Positions 42,601 to 51,366 of a stretch of DNA of 64,000 bases are shown one piece after another. The stretch is from positions 372,001 through 436,000 of the forward strand of contig NZ_MZNT01000003.1 in assembly GCF_002042965.1 (NCBI RefSeq), written 5' to 3'. A program made the position numbers and the translations under genes. Below the pieces are notes generated by a model, which saw only the letters and a program-made list of their open reading frames with translations, ran no database searches and had not been told where the DNA came from. This DNA is from Paenibacillus sp. 32352 (GTDB taxonomy: Bacteria > Bacillota > Bacilli > Paenibacillales > NBRC-103111). Every line of letters begins with the position of its first letter. The first letter of the stretch is position 1.

Positions 42601-45600
42601 TAACGTAAACGCCTTGTATAAGTACGCAGAAACATGGACGAGATGGAGATTGTCCGATTTACGGCAGCAGAATACAACTCCGGTCGCAAGCGGAAATAGG
42701 TTAGCGACCTGGAACAGTGGTCCAGGCTATAGAGTTAGCGGTGAATTTGCCCGTTGGGGTGATGGATACAGAAAATACGGATATCAAAGAACAGAATTAC
42801 GAGAAGATTTTGCAGAAATCAACCTGACTTCAAGGACAATTACCTATTTTAAAAAAGATGGCAATGGAACACCGTATAAAACAGCAAGCTTTGATAATGT
42901 CGCTCCCTTCCCACAGACGGTAGGAACAGGCACGGGAGGAAACCTGTATTATTATCCCGAAGCAGCTCCAGACACTATTTTTTCTCCGGCTGCTATGGAT
43001 GGCAAAGGCAATTATTATAATTTTGTAGCCGACAGCAATGGGAAGAACCATTTAATCAAGGTTGACGGTTATACTGGAATGCCAACCGACTTAGGGATTC
43101 CGAACCTAAATCCTAATGCCTCTAACTCCTTTGAAAAAATTTCGGAGGATGGCACCGTTATAACCATTTATAGCAGTTGGGATGGTTATGATGATAGTAA
43201 TGGAAATTGGGTTCCAAGTGGCACCGAAACGTACTATTACAATATCACCACAGGTTCTAGGGTTGGGAAGCCTTCGGCCCATTTAGAAAACTTTAAGGAT
43301 GGTTATCAGAATGGTTACGGGTTTAAGACATTCAGAGAACCTTACACCTATTGGGATGATGATGAAGGAAGGTATGTAACCTCTTATCAGAACGTTGAAA
43401 AACTTGTGGATTTATCTAATGATGCTCCGGTTAGCAAAAGCTCCATTTACCGAGCGCCCCTCAATACAAATGGCAAATCGGCAAAAATTACATCGGATAA
43501 TCAGTATTTATCGCAAGGATATGTATATGAGTACGTTCCAAGCACGGATCAGCCTACCACATCGAATGAACCGTTTACGTTTGGCCAACTCATTAGGCCT
43601 TCGTCACAGCAAATCACAAACGGTACCATTCTTTGGGATATGAAGACGGATATCGATCATGTGAACATGGCAGCAGGGATGGGCTTCCGAATTCAAAACT
43701 ATCAAAACATGTACCGCCTGGAAGCGACAAACACCACGCTCAATCTGTACAAGATCGTCAACGGGCGGAAAACGCTGATTAAAAGCACGACACATATTTA
43801 TGAGAAAGGGACATGGACATCATTTAAAATTAAGCTCTCGGGCAGTGATTTCAAAATTTACGAGAGAAACAATCTCATCATGCAAGCCTCTGACAGCACG
43901 TTTGCAAGTGGTACGATGGGGCCATTCAGTATGGCAGATAATAGCCAATTCAAATCGATTATGTTCCAATGGAGCGATGCAGACAGCATTTATGCAACAC
44001 CGGGAACGGCTATTGTGGATACGAATGTCATATATGAGGATGCCTATAAAGATCCCGAGAACGACCCTCGCCTGGATGCAAGAACACAATGGCACTATGA
44101 GCATGTCGATCCGAACATGTTCCTGGATATTGGCGATGGCAAATCCGGCCTTTCTTCGTTGAATGGCCAAACGCTTACGATAAGAAATCCAGTCTTTGAT
44201 CGAGTAGGGAAATACAAGATCGATTACCGCGTACCGGACGATCCGCATCCGGATCACCGTATTGCCAACGGCGACTTGCTATTCCAGAATTACTCGCAAT
44301 ATTCCGATTGGTACACGCAATACCTGATTGTCCATCGCAGACCGATTTCGAATTTCGCCCTTGGGCGCGATGGAAACAATGTCGTCACATGGACTGATTA
44401 CAGCTACGATCCGGACCGCTGCTATAACGTAGGCAGCTGCCAGTCCGGATATGAAACGAATCACGGCATTTACAAAAAGAAATTTTACTATATTACCCCA
44501 AGCGGCCAGCGCGTAGACGGAAAGCTTGTACGTCCTGCGGAATCCGGAACCTATATGGTATATATGGCGGTCGCGGATGAGTACAACGCTTGGTCAGATT
44601 GGTTCGAGCAAATCATTGATGTGTGCGATAGCTGCATCCCGGCACCGAATCATCCGCCTAGTGTAGCCCTAACATTCCCGGATGGTACCTATGCAAATCC
44701 TTCGCCGGTGAGCTTGCAGCCAACGATTACATGGAATCAGTCCGACCCTGATCCTGCTACGATGTACGAGCTGTTTGACTTGAATATCAAGGATGAATGG
44801 GGCAGCTGCGTAGAATGCGTGAAAAACCGATTCATGGGAACGTACAACGGAAACTGGGCTTGGACGATGGATACGATGCTGGTCATGGGCCGCAAATATC
44901 AGGCAGAAGTACGGGTAACCGATGGCGAAGCCTGGTCCAGCTGGAGTAATATCGGTTGGATGGCCACCAACAGCCCGCCGGCTGCTTACATGAGCTTCCC
45001 TTATGGGACACAAGCAGCTCCAACGATCATTAACACGCTTCGTCCGACACTGACTTGGTCACAATCCGATCCAGACCCTGGGGCTTGGCTCGATTACTAC
45101 CAAATTCAAATTATCAACGAAGAGAATAATGTTGTCATCTATGACAGCGGCAAAGTATGGCAGCATACCCAATCGACCAACGGCAGCCTGGCCGTTCCGG
45201 TGGATCTGCCGACAGGCCAGAAAATGCGGGTTATGGTTCGAGTTTGGGACCAAAACGATGCGGTATCGCCTTGGAGTCCCCAAGTCTGGATGATGATTAA
45301 CCGGCCTCCGGTAGCCGATTTTGATTGGACGCCGAAGCCGGCATTTGAAGGAGATACGGTAAGGCTGGTCAATAGGTCGTCAGATCCGGATGGAGATCCT
45401 CTAACATACGACTGGAAAATTATTGGCCCTGAATATTCTGCGGCAGCTGCATCCCTCCATACCGAGATTCCATCAGCATCGACCGACAACCATCCGGGGA
45501 ATTATAGGGTCACCCTTACAGTTACCGATATTCATGGGGCGTCCGACTCCATTACCAAGATCGTTCCGGTCGGAGATTTACTGCTTGATGGATTTGTAAG

Positions 45601-45973
45601 ACATACGCCTCAATGGAACGAGAACCGGCAAGCCTTTAATTTACGGAAAACAGGGGAAACGGAACGTCCTCGTCCTTATGATCTGTTCTGGTCAGGGGAG
45701 GCGTTTGTATTGGCCGCTACAACCAACGAGCCAGCTTCCGAGGTAAAGGTACATATGGAATATACCGAGCTGGAGGAGACGTTGCTTGCCGAGTCGAACG
45801 GTAAAGATTGGAAGGGCCAGATGATGAGAGACGACTTTGAAAAGCTGCCGGACCGGGCATACCTGTTCCGATTTACGGCAGTCTGGCCTAATGGTCATAC
45901 GGAGTACGTAGAACGCATCATTAAGGTTCAAAATCCGTGGACGGATTTTGCAACCAGCGTTAGAAAAGAATAA
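39602..45973 (+). CDS. Giant secreted multidomain surface protein (CARDB, LamG-like, FnIII/PKD)
   Basis: 2123 residues; TTG start with AGGGGAAA 5 bp upstream, signal peptide 'ILILILWSIPILINL' to ~25. No SLH or sortase motif. Recognisable parts: a CARDB-type adhesion domain (~304-410, 'NPDLSVTDLIAKN'), Ig/PKD-like units (~545-850), a long unrecognised beta-rich region (~860-1330), a LamG-like segment (~1333-1460), two Ig/FnIII-like repeats both opening 'PP-x-A/V-x-L/Y' with 'PTxTWxQSDPDP' (~1680-1900) and a PKD domain (~1900-1990, 'PPVADFDWTPKPAFEGDTV'). Probably an adhesin or matrix component held by the SLH partner. Base composition shifts along the gene: 5' third and 42.2-43.6 kb are AT-rich, the 3' third GC-richer, suggesting mosaic origin. 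Confidence 0.85.
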   Translation: MRKIAILILILWSIPILINLNPTKAADLTRHELGEVYIDPNVIALDNTPGKDKFISKYSTLDYPDYRVDLPNVVKVELEDLTDKTKTKTMPSKGGNNYELKLEGTALDAIRTDVKIPRGFYEWFRDPNKVVWMYDFDGRHHLSTRPNSYLAPPNGYCKIASSPYDKDVTNQVAPCNVAKDYREGTLWTNTLIIPSLNVTIDIKDADQLKFDQDFTFVNGGNLNRSNISDEINTKIIDPNTLHYRFDYEATYNVTVDEVREDETNPDGMVLRWYNEWSMNITGKVYQYSKMKIVAYTDDTPPPDNPDLSVTDLIAKNVCIAVGQPATFEYTIKNAGPAFTKNFKVSIRVDGAEIKSDSYTGLGFNESKSATFNYTFTSEVPKTITVFVDSGKDIDEGAKGEDNNTASLNVEPKAAGACDVTPPKPPDLKITGDFTISRPTIYFTEDNNMFPENISVTGGNGCTYVSHQFNFTQGSARYYPYEQLSPKDKSYRFAYDSGMGQYGGGIMKGTVSVKMQIHTSCGVTEEVGPKTFEIITDPNNKPPVLEIAWYSGSTEIKDPVVLGATVSVKVKKEEDPDPNDIVTRTWYFNEGDSWIQSLPSTYKWKEPLNAKSYNNIVANVRGSHKVCAISQDDKGNLSNKACAYLDVIGPEPVPVISGATKVKVNRPMNPSLDADKSYSPAGRAIDHARDEWNGSAVWDDGTTSSWSGYISSNSFNKPGKVTVTLDVFDSIGLKSVEPDYHTITVTPDEPPIIEFQYLSSMIRQPVKFKNTSYSPDGDGIETYRVSYGYDWNNNRTSNVYETYASYDNNEFTFNPTRVGFYCFRVYAKEPESYGLSAFKDYWVEVINDNPEVTFTVTGEASEPSPMNVAGYPASELASGSWTNTTLDKPSIFNSWATGPNGSLISSRRYPGDGPSLFSLPLGDENIKLRGKPINIQNTTLRIEEATFIGNNEFILGDHLVSPNHDPIKLNYTYGLSGRSIGYFNWLTDEFMLVDTYGPQYDNVNALYKYAETWTRWRLSDLRQQNTTPVASGNRLATWNSGPGYRVSGEFARWGDGYRKYGYQRTELREDFAEINLTSRTITYFKKDGNGTPYKTASFDNVAPFPQTVGTGTGGNLYYYPEAAPDTIFSPAAMDGKGNYYNFVADSNGKNHLIKVDGYTGMPTDLGIPNLNPNASNSFEKISEDGTVITIYSSWDGYDDSNGNWVPSGTETYYYNITTGSRVGKPSAHLENFKDGYQNGYGFKTFREPYTYWDDDEGRYVTSYQNVEKLVDLSNDAPVSKSSIYRAPLNTNGKSAKITSDNQYLSQGYVYEYVPSTDQPTTSNEPFTFGQLIRPSSQQITNGTILWDMKTDIDHVNMAAGMGFRIQNYQNMYRLEATNTTLNLYKIVNGRKTLIKSTTHIYEKGTWTSFKIKLSGSDFKIYERNNLIMQASDSTFASGTMGPFSMADNSQFKSIMFQWSDADSIYATPGTAIVDTNVIYEDAYKDPENDPRLDARTQWHYEHVDPNMFLDIGDGKSGLSSLNGQTLTIRNPVFDRVGKYKIDYRVPDDPHPDHRIANGDLLFQNYSQYSDWYTQYLIVHRRPISNFALGRDGNNVVTWTDYSYDPDRCYNVGSCQSGYETNHGIYKKKFYYITPSGQRVDGKLVRPAESGTYMVYMAVADEYNAWSDWFEQIIDVCDSCIPAPNHPPSVALTFPDGTYANPSPVSLQPTITWNQSDPDPATMYELFDLNIKDEWGSCVECVKNRFMGTYNGNWAWTMDTMLVMGRKYQAEVRVTDGEAWSSWSNIGWMATNSPPAAYMSFPYGTQAAPTIINTLRPTLTWSQSDPDPGAWLDYYQIQIINEENNVVIYDSGKVWQHTQSTNGSLAVPVDLPTGQKMRVMVRVWDQNDAVSPWSPQVWMMINRPPVADFDWTPKPAFEGDTVRLVNRSSDPDGDPLTYDWKIIGPEYSAAAASLHTEIPSASTDNHPGNYRVTLTVTDIHGASDSITKIVPVGDLLLDGFVRHTPQWNENRQAFNLRKTGETERPRPYDLFWSGEAFVLAATTNEPASEVKVHMEYTELEETLLAESNGKDWKGQMMRDDFEKLPDRAYLFRFTAVWPNGHTEYVERIIKVQNPWTDFATSVRKE

Positions 45974-45980
45974 GCTAGCT

Positions 45981-46026
45981 CAGAAACCTGGGATATCCGT
46001 CAAGCGGATGGCATTCCCGGGTTTTC
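45981..46026 (+). terminator. Rho-independent terminator
   Basis: An outer stem AGAAACC-TGGGA / TCCCG-GGTTTTCT with an inner ATCCG/CGGAT hairpin lies directly after the giant gene's stop codon. Confidence 0.75.
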
Positions 46027-46107
46027 TGATTTCTCGGAGGCATTTCCTTATTTTTCAGTGTATAATGAGGTGGAAATCAAGCGACTAAAGAAACGAGTGA
46101 ACTTCAA

Positions 46108-46929
46108 ATGTCCTTAAGAACGCTGAAATGGTTGACGATTCTTGTACCGCCGCTCATTATCGGAGGGTTTGAGTACATTCGCCATGATTTTTTGCTGGAT
46201 CAATTGTCCATGGAGACAGGGAACTTATATATCACCATCATGACTTTATTTCTTTCCTATTTGTTCGCAACATGGATGTTTCAGAGCATAACCCGGATCA
46301 GTGCACGGCTATCCGCTGAGCAAGCCAAACGAGCCGTGTATGAAGAACGTGAACGTCTGGCCCAGGAGCTGCATGATAATATCGCACAGATTTTATTTTT
46401 CTTAAACGTGCAATTAAGCAAGGGACAGCTCAAGGAAGCGCGTTCCGCCGTTTCTGAGATTGACCACCATCTCCGCCAGGCCATCTTTAATTTGCGCACG
46501 ATGCCGGAGGAAGGCGCTACATTCTCTTCGCGACTGACCGCGTGGATAGAGGAGTGGAGCGGGATAACCGGCATCGCTGTGGAGCAATCCGTCCGCTTGG
46601 AGGAGGAGAGCATATCTCCTGCCGCGGAGGTTAAGCTGTTCGCCATCATCCGCGAAGCATTTACGAATATCCGCAAGCATTCGGAAGCGGATCATGCCTC
46701 CATCGAGCTTGAAGCTTCCGGCAGTGGAGAGACCTGGAGGCTTTGTATACGCGATAACGGCATCGGCATGGATACAGAGCCTGAGGAAGCTTCACCGAAA
46801 CGGTACGGATTAACCCTGATGCGCAAGCATGCCGCGGAGCTTGGAGCTCAAATGACCATCCAATCCGCAGCCGGGAACGGGACGACCCTAACCCTAGCAG
46901 GATCTGTGAAAAGGAGTGTGCCATCATGA
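46108..46929 (+). CDS. NarL-type sensor histidine kinase
   Basis: 273 residues. Two TM helices (~9-22 and ~40-60) bracket a very short extracellular loop, as in intramembrane-sensing kinases. The HisKA_3 dimerisation motif 'ERERLAQELHDNIAQ' carries His89, and the catalytic domain has 'AIIREAFTNIRKHSEA' (N box) and 'IRDNGIGM'. It autophosphorylates and passes phosphate to the response regulator whose start overlaps its stop (ATGA). TATAAT at 46061-46066 is a probable -10. The short sensor loop suggests it detects membrane or envelope stress, as in LiaS/DesK-like kinases. Confidence 0.92.
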   Translation: MSLRTLKWLTILVPPLIIGGFEYIRHDFLLDQLSMETGNLYITIMTLFLSYLFATWMFQSITRISARLSAEQAKRAVYEERERLAQELHDNIAQILFFLNVQLSKGQLKEARSAVSEIDHHLRQAIFNLRTMPEEGATFSSRLTAWIEEWSGITGIAVEQSVRLEEESISPAAEVKLFAIIREAFTNIRKHSEADHASIELEASGSGETWRLCIRDNGIGMDTEPEEASPKRYGLTLMRKHAAELGAQMTIQSAAGNGTTLTLAGSVKRSVPS

Positions 46930-47597
46930 ATTACCGCGTGTTGATTGCGGACGACCATCCGCTGGCGCGCCAAGCCGTCTGTACGCTGCTTGAAGGCGAA
47001 GAGGGCTTTGACATTGTCGGAGAAGCCGATAGCGGGGAAAAGGCCATCTTAATGTGCGAGGATCTGATGCCCGATCTCGTGCTGATGGATATTCAGATGC
47101 CCGGGATGTCAGGGCTTGAAGCTACGCGGAGAATTAAACAGCTCAACCCGCTGATCAAAATCGTCATGCTTACCGTATCCGATGACGTCGCTGATTTGTT
47201 TACGGCGATCCAGAACGGTGCACAGGGCTATTTGCTCAAAAATATGGACCCCGATGACTGGATCATATATTTGCGGGGATTGCTTGACGATCAAAGTGAA
47301 ATTTCCCGTCACTTGGCGGACCGATTGTTCCATCAGTTCCGGTCGGCGCCGGCACAGGCCTCAGAGGAGACTAAACCGAGCGTGCTTTCCCAAAGGGAAG
47401 GAGAAATTTTAATGTGCGTGGCCAGCGGGCTAAGCAACCGGCAAATTGCCGAGCAGCTGGTCATCACCGAGAATACAGTCAAGAACCACATCAAAAATAT
47501 ATTGGCCAAGCTGTCGCTCGATAATCGCGTTCAGCTGACGGCTTATGCCATCCGTCACGGGTTGACACAGTATAGTCAAAAACAATCCCGCAAATAG
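46926..47597 (+). CDS. NarL/FixJ-family response regulator
   Basis: 223 residues, 4-bp overlap with the kinase. Receiver with 'IADDHPLARQAV', phosphoacceptor Asp55 ('LVLMDIQMPGMSG') and 'LLKNMDPDDW' in place of the usual K-x-x region. C-terminal LuxR-type helix-turn-helix: 'LSQREGEILMCVASGLSNRQIAEQL' and 'TENTVKNHIKNILAKL'. Works as the DNA-binding output of the upstream kinase. The next gene is a copper-binding YcnI-like protein 133 bp on, a possible target. Confidence 0.93.
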   Translation: MNYRVLIADDHPLARQAVCTLLEGEEGFDIVGEADSGEKAILMCEDLMPDLVLMDIQMPGMSGLEATRRIKQLNPLIKIVMLTVSDDVADLFTAIQNGAQGYLLKNMDPDDWIIYLRGLLDDQSEISRHLADRLFHQFRSAPAQASEETKPSVLSQREGEILMCVASGLSNRQIAEQLVITENTVKNHIKNILAKLSLDNRVQLTAYAIRHGLTQYSQKQSRK

Positions 47598-47730
47598 CCC
47601 GATGGGGTCATATTCATTATGTCCGGTTTGGAGTAAATTGAAATGGTAGTTTAGAGGCGTTCGGCTTGGACACTGCCCTTTTAAACCAAAGCAAGGAAGG
47701 ACATAATGATACCCGGGGGGATGAGAACAA

Positions 47731-48393
47731 ATGAAAAAATTAAATTTGATCGTCATGATTTGCCTGCTATTCACCGTATTGGGCGGAGGTATTGCCAGCG
47801 CACACGTTACGGTGCTTCCTAGCGAGTCCGTGCAAGGCTCTTATGAGAAGTTTACAGTGCGGGTTCCCAATGAAAAAGATATTCCTACCGTGAAGGTGGA
47901 AGTCAAGTTTCCGCTAGATAGCGTTTCTATCAGCCGTTTTGAGCCAAAGCCGGGCTGGAAATATGACTTAACCAAGGATGCTTCCGGTAAAATTACTTCA
48001 GTTACTTGGACTGCAACCGGAGAAGGATTGGGTGCAACAGAATTCGGCGAATTTAATATGCAAGGCAAAGTGGCAGATAACGCTACAAGCATCAGCTGGA
48101 AAGCATACCAGACCTATAAAGACGGAAGCGTGGTTGAATGGGTTGGAGCGGCAGGGTCCGACAAGCCGGCATCCGTTACCAAAGTAAATGCCAAGCCGGC
48201 CGGGGCTGCAACCGACAGCCACGGACATACAGCGACGGCAACTGAAGGTAATACAGGAGCAGCGAATCAGAGTGGCAGCGCCGCTGCAGCACCTGCCGCT
48301 TCGCAAGCACCATTGTACTTATCCATTGCCGCTCTACTTCTGGGCATCATAGCATTGATCATCGCGCTGTCCAAAAGAAAAGCAAGCCGCTAA
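47731..48393 (+). CDS. YcnI/DUF1775-family copper-binding membrane protein
   Basis: 220 residues. Signal peptide cleaved after 'GGGIASA', leaving His25 as the mature N-terminus ('HVTVLPSESVQGSY'), as needed for the mononuclear copper histidine brace known from B. subtilis YcnI. The DUF1775 domain (~25-155) contains 'FEPKPGWKYD' and the conserved 'SVTWTATG' Trp region. A His/Gly/Ala-rich linker ('DSHGHTATATEGN') and a C-terminal TM helix followed by 'SKRKASR' anchor it outside the membrane. The usual CopD partner (YcnJ) is not adjacent, so here it may act alone in copper buffering or delivery. Confidence 0.88.
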   Translation: MKKLNLIVMICLLFTVLGGGIASAHVTVLPSESVQGSYEKFTVRVPNEKDIPTVKVEVKFPLDSVSISRFEPKPGWKYDLTKDASGKITSVTWTATGEGLGATEFGEFNMQGKVADNATSISWKAYQTYKDGSVVEWVGAAGSDKPASVTKVNAKPAGAATDSHGHTATATEGNTGAANQSGSAAAAPAASQAPLYLSIAALLLGIIALIIALSKRKASR

Positions 48394-48405
48394 TAGCCTA
48401 AACCT

Positions 48406-48438
48406 ATCGGAGTCCTGCCCAGGGTCTCCGATTTTTTT
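48406..48438 (+). terminator. Rho-independent terminator
   Basis: Stem ATCGGAG/CTCCGAT with inner CCTG/CAGG pairs and T7 tail, 12 bp after the YcnI-like gene. Confidence 0.85.
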
Positions 48439-48784
48439 GATATAAATCTGCTTGAATGCGGGAGTTTGGTATGATGAAGGAATCATCCGGGCAGCGATAA
48501 CTTATCGAGCAAAATGTTACTCTTATCGGGGCGGGGATCGGCAAATGCCATTCCTGCAATTAAGCGTTCACTCAGAAATTTATCGGTCGTTAGATAGTAA
48601 GCTCTTCCGGCACTTCAGCTGCCGGAAGGACTTTTTTTCTCTATCTTATAGAACCTCGCTCCGTGCAAAGTGCCTAGACCAGCTTCGCCCCGCTTTGTAG
48701 CGGTTCTTTTGTTTAGGGCATCGACCGTTCGGGGGAAATCGGGTATTATAGAGACAAACTAGGAAAAAGGAGCTTCATTCTATT
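48439..48784 (+). ncRNA. Possible small RNA or leader ahead of mscL
   Basis: No convincing gene in 346 bp. An extended -10 (TTTGGTATGAT, 48466-48475) is followed ~130 bp later by a strong terminator: CTTCCGGCA (48604-48612) with its complement (48620-48628) and T7. A second hairpin CCGCT/AGCGG (48690-48703) with TTCTTTT lies before mscL. The region between could be an independent small RNA or a riboswitch-like leader. I do not recognise a known riboswitch. Confidence 0.35.
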
Positions 48785-49273
48785 ATGGCGTCCAAGATAC
48801 TCAAGGAATTTAAAGAATTTGCTATGAAAGGTAACATGATCGATTTGGCGATCGGTGTCATTGTAGGCGGCGCCTTTGGTAAAGTCGTTACTTCCATTGT
48901 CAACGATGTCGTCATGCCGCCTATCGGTTTGCTGCTAGGCCGTGTCAACTTCACGGACCTGTTCATCAGCTTGAACGGAAAAAGCTATGATACTCTTGCT
49001 GCAGCGAAAAGCGACGGTGCGCCGACACTGAATATCGGCATGTTCATTAATACTTTATTGGACTTTTTGATCGTTTCATTCGTTATCTTCCTTGCCGTGA
49101 AGCAGCTGAACCGTCTTCGTAAAAAGCAAGAGGACAAGCCTGATCCGAAAAAGGAAACGAAGGAATGTCCCGAGTGCTTATCGGATATTCCGAAACAAGC
49201 TGTCCGCTGCAAGTTTTGCACCGCCTATGTGGAGCCAGCCGCTTCCATGGAAGGGCCGCGCACGATGAACTAA
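48785..49273 (+). CDS. mscL: Large-conductance mechanosensitive channel with zinc-ribbon tail
   Basis: 162 residues. Classic MscL N-terminus '[27 protein letters not shown]', first TM with '[14 protein letters not shown]', periplasmic loop, second TM '[19 protein letters not shown]' and the '[11 protein letters not shown]' cytoplasmic helix. MscL forms a pentamer that opens under membrane tension to release solutes on osmotic downshock. Unlike ordinary MscL (~130-150 residues) it ends in a C4 zinc ribbon, 'CPECLSDIP' followed by 'RCKFC', plus ~15 more residues. The ribbon may tie channel assembly or gating to a cytoplasmic partner or metal status. The AAGGAG site is 12 bp from the ATG, rather far. 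Confidence 0.95.
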   Translation: MASKILKEFKEFAMKGNMIDLAIGVIVGGAFGKVVTSIVNDVVMPPIGLLLGRVNFTDLFISLNGKSYDTLAAAKSDGAPTLNIGMFINTLLDFLIVSFVIFLAVKQLNRLRKKQEDKPDPKKETKECPECLSDIPKQAVRCKFCTAYVEPAASMEGPRTMN

Positions 49274-49287
49274 TGGATGAAAAATGG

Positions 49288-49314
49288 AAAAACCGCCGAA
49301 AGGCGGTTTTTTTG
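49288..49314. terminator. Rho-independent terminator
   Basis: A perfect 10-bp stem AAAAACCGCC with GAAA tetraloop and T7, between convergent mscL and sqhC. Confidence 0.92.
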
Positions 49315-49343
49315 TTCAGTAAGATGAAAAACCTGCTTCAAGT

Positions 49344-51212
49344 TCACGAGCTGTACTTCCGCCTATATTTGGAGAGGGTCGATAAGGGCCATATCCAATT
49401 TTCGCTATGATAATTGACATAAACGCTTCCCGGAAGGCCGGAGCCTGTGGGATAGGCAGATCTCCAATCCGAGGTATGCAGCAATTCGATCAAGCACCGA
49501 ACGCCTCGATCTATAGCTTCGTTAGGCCGATCGTGTGTATCGATCAGCATATCGAGTGCCCAGGCAGTTTGAGAAGGGGTGCTGTGTTTCAATGGAACAT
49601 ACTTTCTTTGTATGTCGCTGTAGCAGGATTCACCCCAGCCGCCATCCGCATTCTGGATGGACAGCATCCACCGGACCGATCGTTCTATGGCTGGATGATG
49701 CCGCGGGATACCGACGGCAATCAGTCCTGTCACCGCAGCGCTGCTGCCGTGAATGTAGCATATCCCCCATCGCCCGAACCAGCTGCCGTCCTGCTCCTGC
49801 TGACGAACGATCCATTGTGCGGCTTTTTGCACAGGAAGACGGGTGACGCTCTGCCCTGCCTCGTTCCCTAGAAGCAACAGCGTGCGTGCCGTTAAATCAA
49901 CGGTGGAGCGGTCCAATATAATATCTTCTGCATGGTCAAACGCAAAGAAGTGGGCCATCCGTTCCGTAGATTCCCTTTCAAAAGCCGACCAGCCCCCGTC
50001 GTCATTTTGCATGGCAAGCACCCAGCGCAAACCGGTTTCCCATGCTTGTTTATATTGTGGTGATTGGAATGTGTAAGGCTTGATGGCCCTAAGGGCCGCC
50101 GTAGTATCGTCCACATCGGGATACAGTGTATTGATATTGGAAAAACCCCAGCCGCCAGGCGGAGTGCCGGGACAGCGCAGCGCCCAATCGCCATACCGGG
50201 TTTGCTGACAAGGCAGCAGGTATTCCGCCGCTTTTTGAATAACAGGATGTTGATAGGATAGGCCTGCCTGCTGAAGGGCATTGCTGATCATAGCCGTATC
50301 CCAGACCGTTGAAGTGGATACCTGCAAATGGGCTTTATGCTCATTCGTACACAATAAGGTGCTTAAGCTGTGAATGGCTTTGTTTAGTACAGGAGAGTGG
50401 TTCTTATACCCTAGCGAATGCAGGGCAAAAATCATCAGTATCGTTGCCGTAGAATAGGTCAGCAAAGTGCCGTCGGGCTCCATTCGATCCAGCATGAACT
50501 TTTCTGCTTTTTCCAGCGCGGCTTCGTGAAGCGGGACATGGAGGAACGGAGCCGCTTCCAACAGCTGGTGAATGGCGGCAATCCAGGAGGGGTGGCCGCT
50601 GAAGGGCAGCTTTTCTCCTGCATACAGTTCGGACAAATCGGGTGTAGCCTCATTGCGTATGGAGTAGCTGGCGTTAGCCAAGATCATGACGGGGACCAGA
50701 TGAACTCTCGCATGTCCGGATAAATCGTAGATGTTAAAGATAAACCAGGAAGGCGCCAGCATGAATTCAATAGGAACCTTCAGTTTATCGGGCCAGGGGG
50801 ATTGTCCTGTGACAGCCAAAAAGACCTGAGTAAGCATCGTTTTTACTTGGGTAAGACCGCCTCGGGCAAGAATAAACTGCTTGGCTTTTTGCAAGCGGGC
50901 ATCATCGGCAGTGTAATAGCCTGAGTAGACAAGCGCGTAATAGGCTTCAACGGTTGCTTCCAAATCGCCTTCCTGCTGATCGTGAAAAAGCTTCCATGCT
51001 CCGTTAGCCTGCTGAGTGCTAACAATTCGTTCCGCCAGCTTGCGAATGAGCGGCTCATGATCCGGAAGCTGCAGCGATCGAATCAGCAGAATCATATAGC
51101 AGTCGGTCATAGGACCGGTTTCAAAGCAGAGGCGCCACGAGCCGTCCTGCTGCTGCAGCTGCTGCAATCGGGCAATCATTTCATGAATTTGTGCAAGTAT
51201 GTGTTGGTTCAT
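49344..51212 (-). CDS. sqhC: Sporulenol synthase-type squalene/tetraprenyl-curcumene cyclase
   Basis: 622 residues from ATG 51212 (GAGGTG 6 bp upstream); the ATG at 51230 lies before that site. Catalytic DxDD motif at residues 366-369 ('YPDVDDT'), and several QW repeats such as 'QQDGSWRLCF', 'QNDDGGWSAF', 'QQEQDGSWFGRWG' and 'QNADGGWGES'. The local pattern 'GGWGFSNIN' before DxDD and the length (~630) match B. subtilis SqhC, which cyclises tetraprenyl-beta-curcumene to sporulenol in spores, more than hopanoid-producing Shc enzymes. A membrane-associated monotopic enzyme. No prenyl synthase is adjacent. Confidence 0.9.
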   Translation of the reverse strand: MNQHILAQIHEMIARLQQLQQQDGSWRLCFETGPMTDCYMILLIRSLQLPDHEPLIRKLAERIVSTQQANGAWKLFHDQQEGDLEATVEAYYALVYSGYYTADDARLQKAKQFILARGGLTQVKTMLTQVFLAVTGQSPWPDKLKVPIEFMLAPSWFIFNIYDLSGHARVHLVPVMILANASYSIRNEATPDLSELYAGEKLPFSGHPSWIAAIHQLLEAAPFLHVPLHEAALEKAEKFMLDRMEPDGTLLTYSTATILMIFALHSLGYKNHSPVLNKAIHSLSTLLCTNEHKAHLQVSTSTVWDTAMISNALQQAGLSYQHPVIQKAAEYLLPCQQTRYGDWALRCPGTPPGGWGFSNINTLYPDVDDTTAALRAIKPYTFQSPQYKQAWETGLRWVLAMQNDDGGWSAFERESTERMAHFFAFDHAEDIILDRSTVDLTARTLLLLGNEAGQSVTRLPVQKAAQWIVRQQEQDGSWFGRWGICYIHGSSAAVTGLIAVGIPRHHPAIERSVRWMLSIQNADGGWGESCYSDIQRKYVPLKHSTPSQTAWALDMLIDTHDRPNEAIDRGVRCLIELLHTSDWRSAYPTGSGLPGSVYVNYHSENWIWPLSTLSKYRRKYSS

Positions 51213-51366
51213 CAGTTCACCTCGATTCATGTGTCTATCTTCTATTTGTATGCTTCGAGGAGTCTGCTATGCTTGGTGTGAGAGAGCGTTTATCTGGTTT
51301 CTATCAACGTTTTATTATAAACTAGGGAAAAAGAGTAAAAGGATTATTACGATTCGGAGGGTATCT

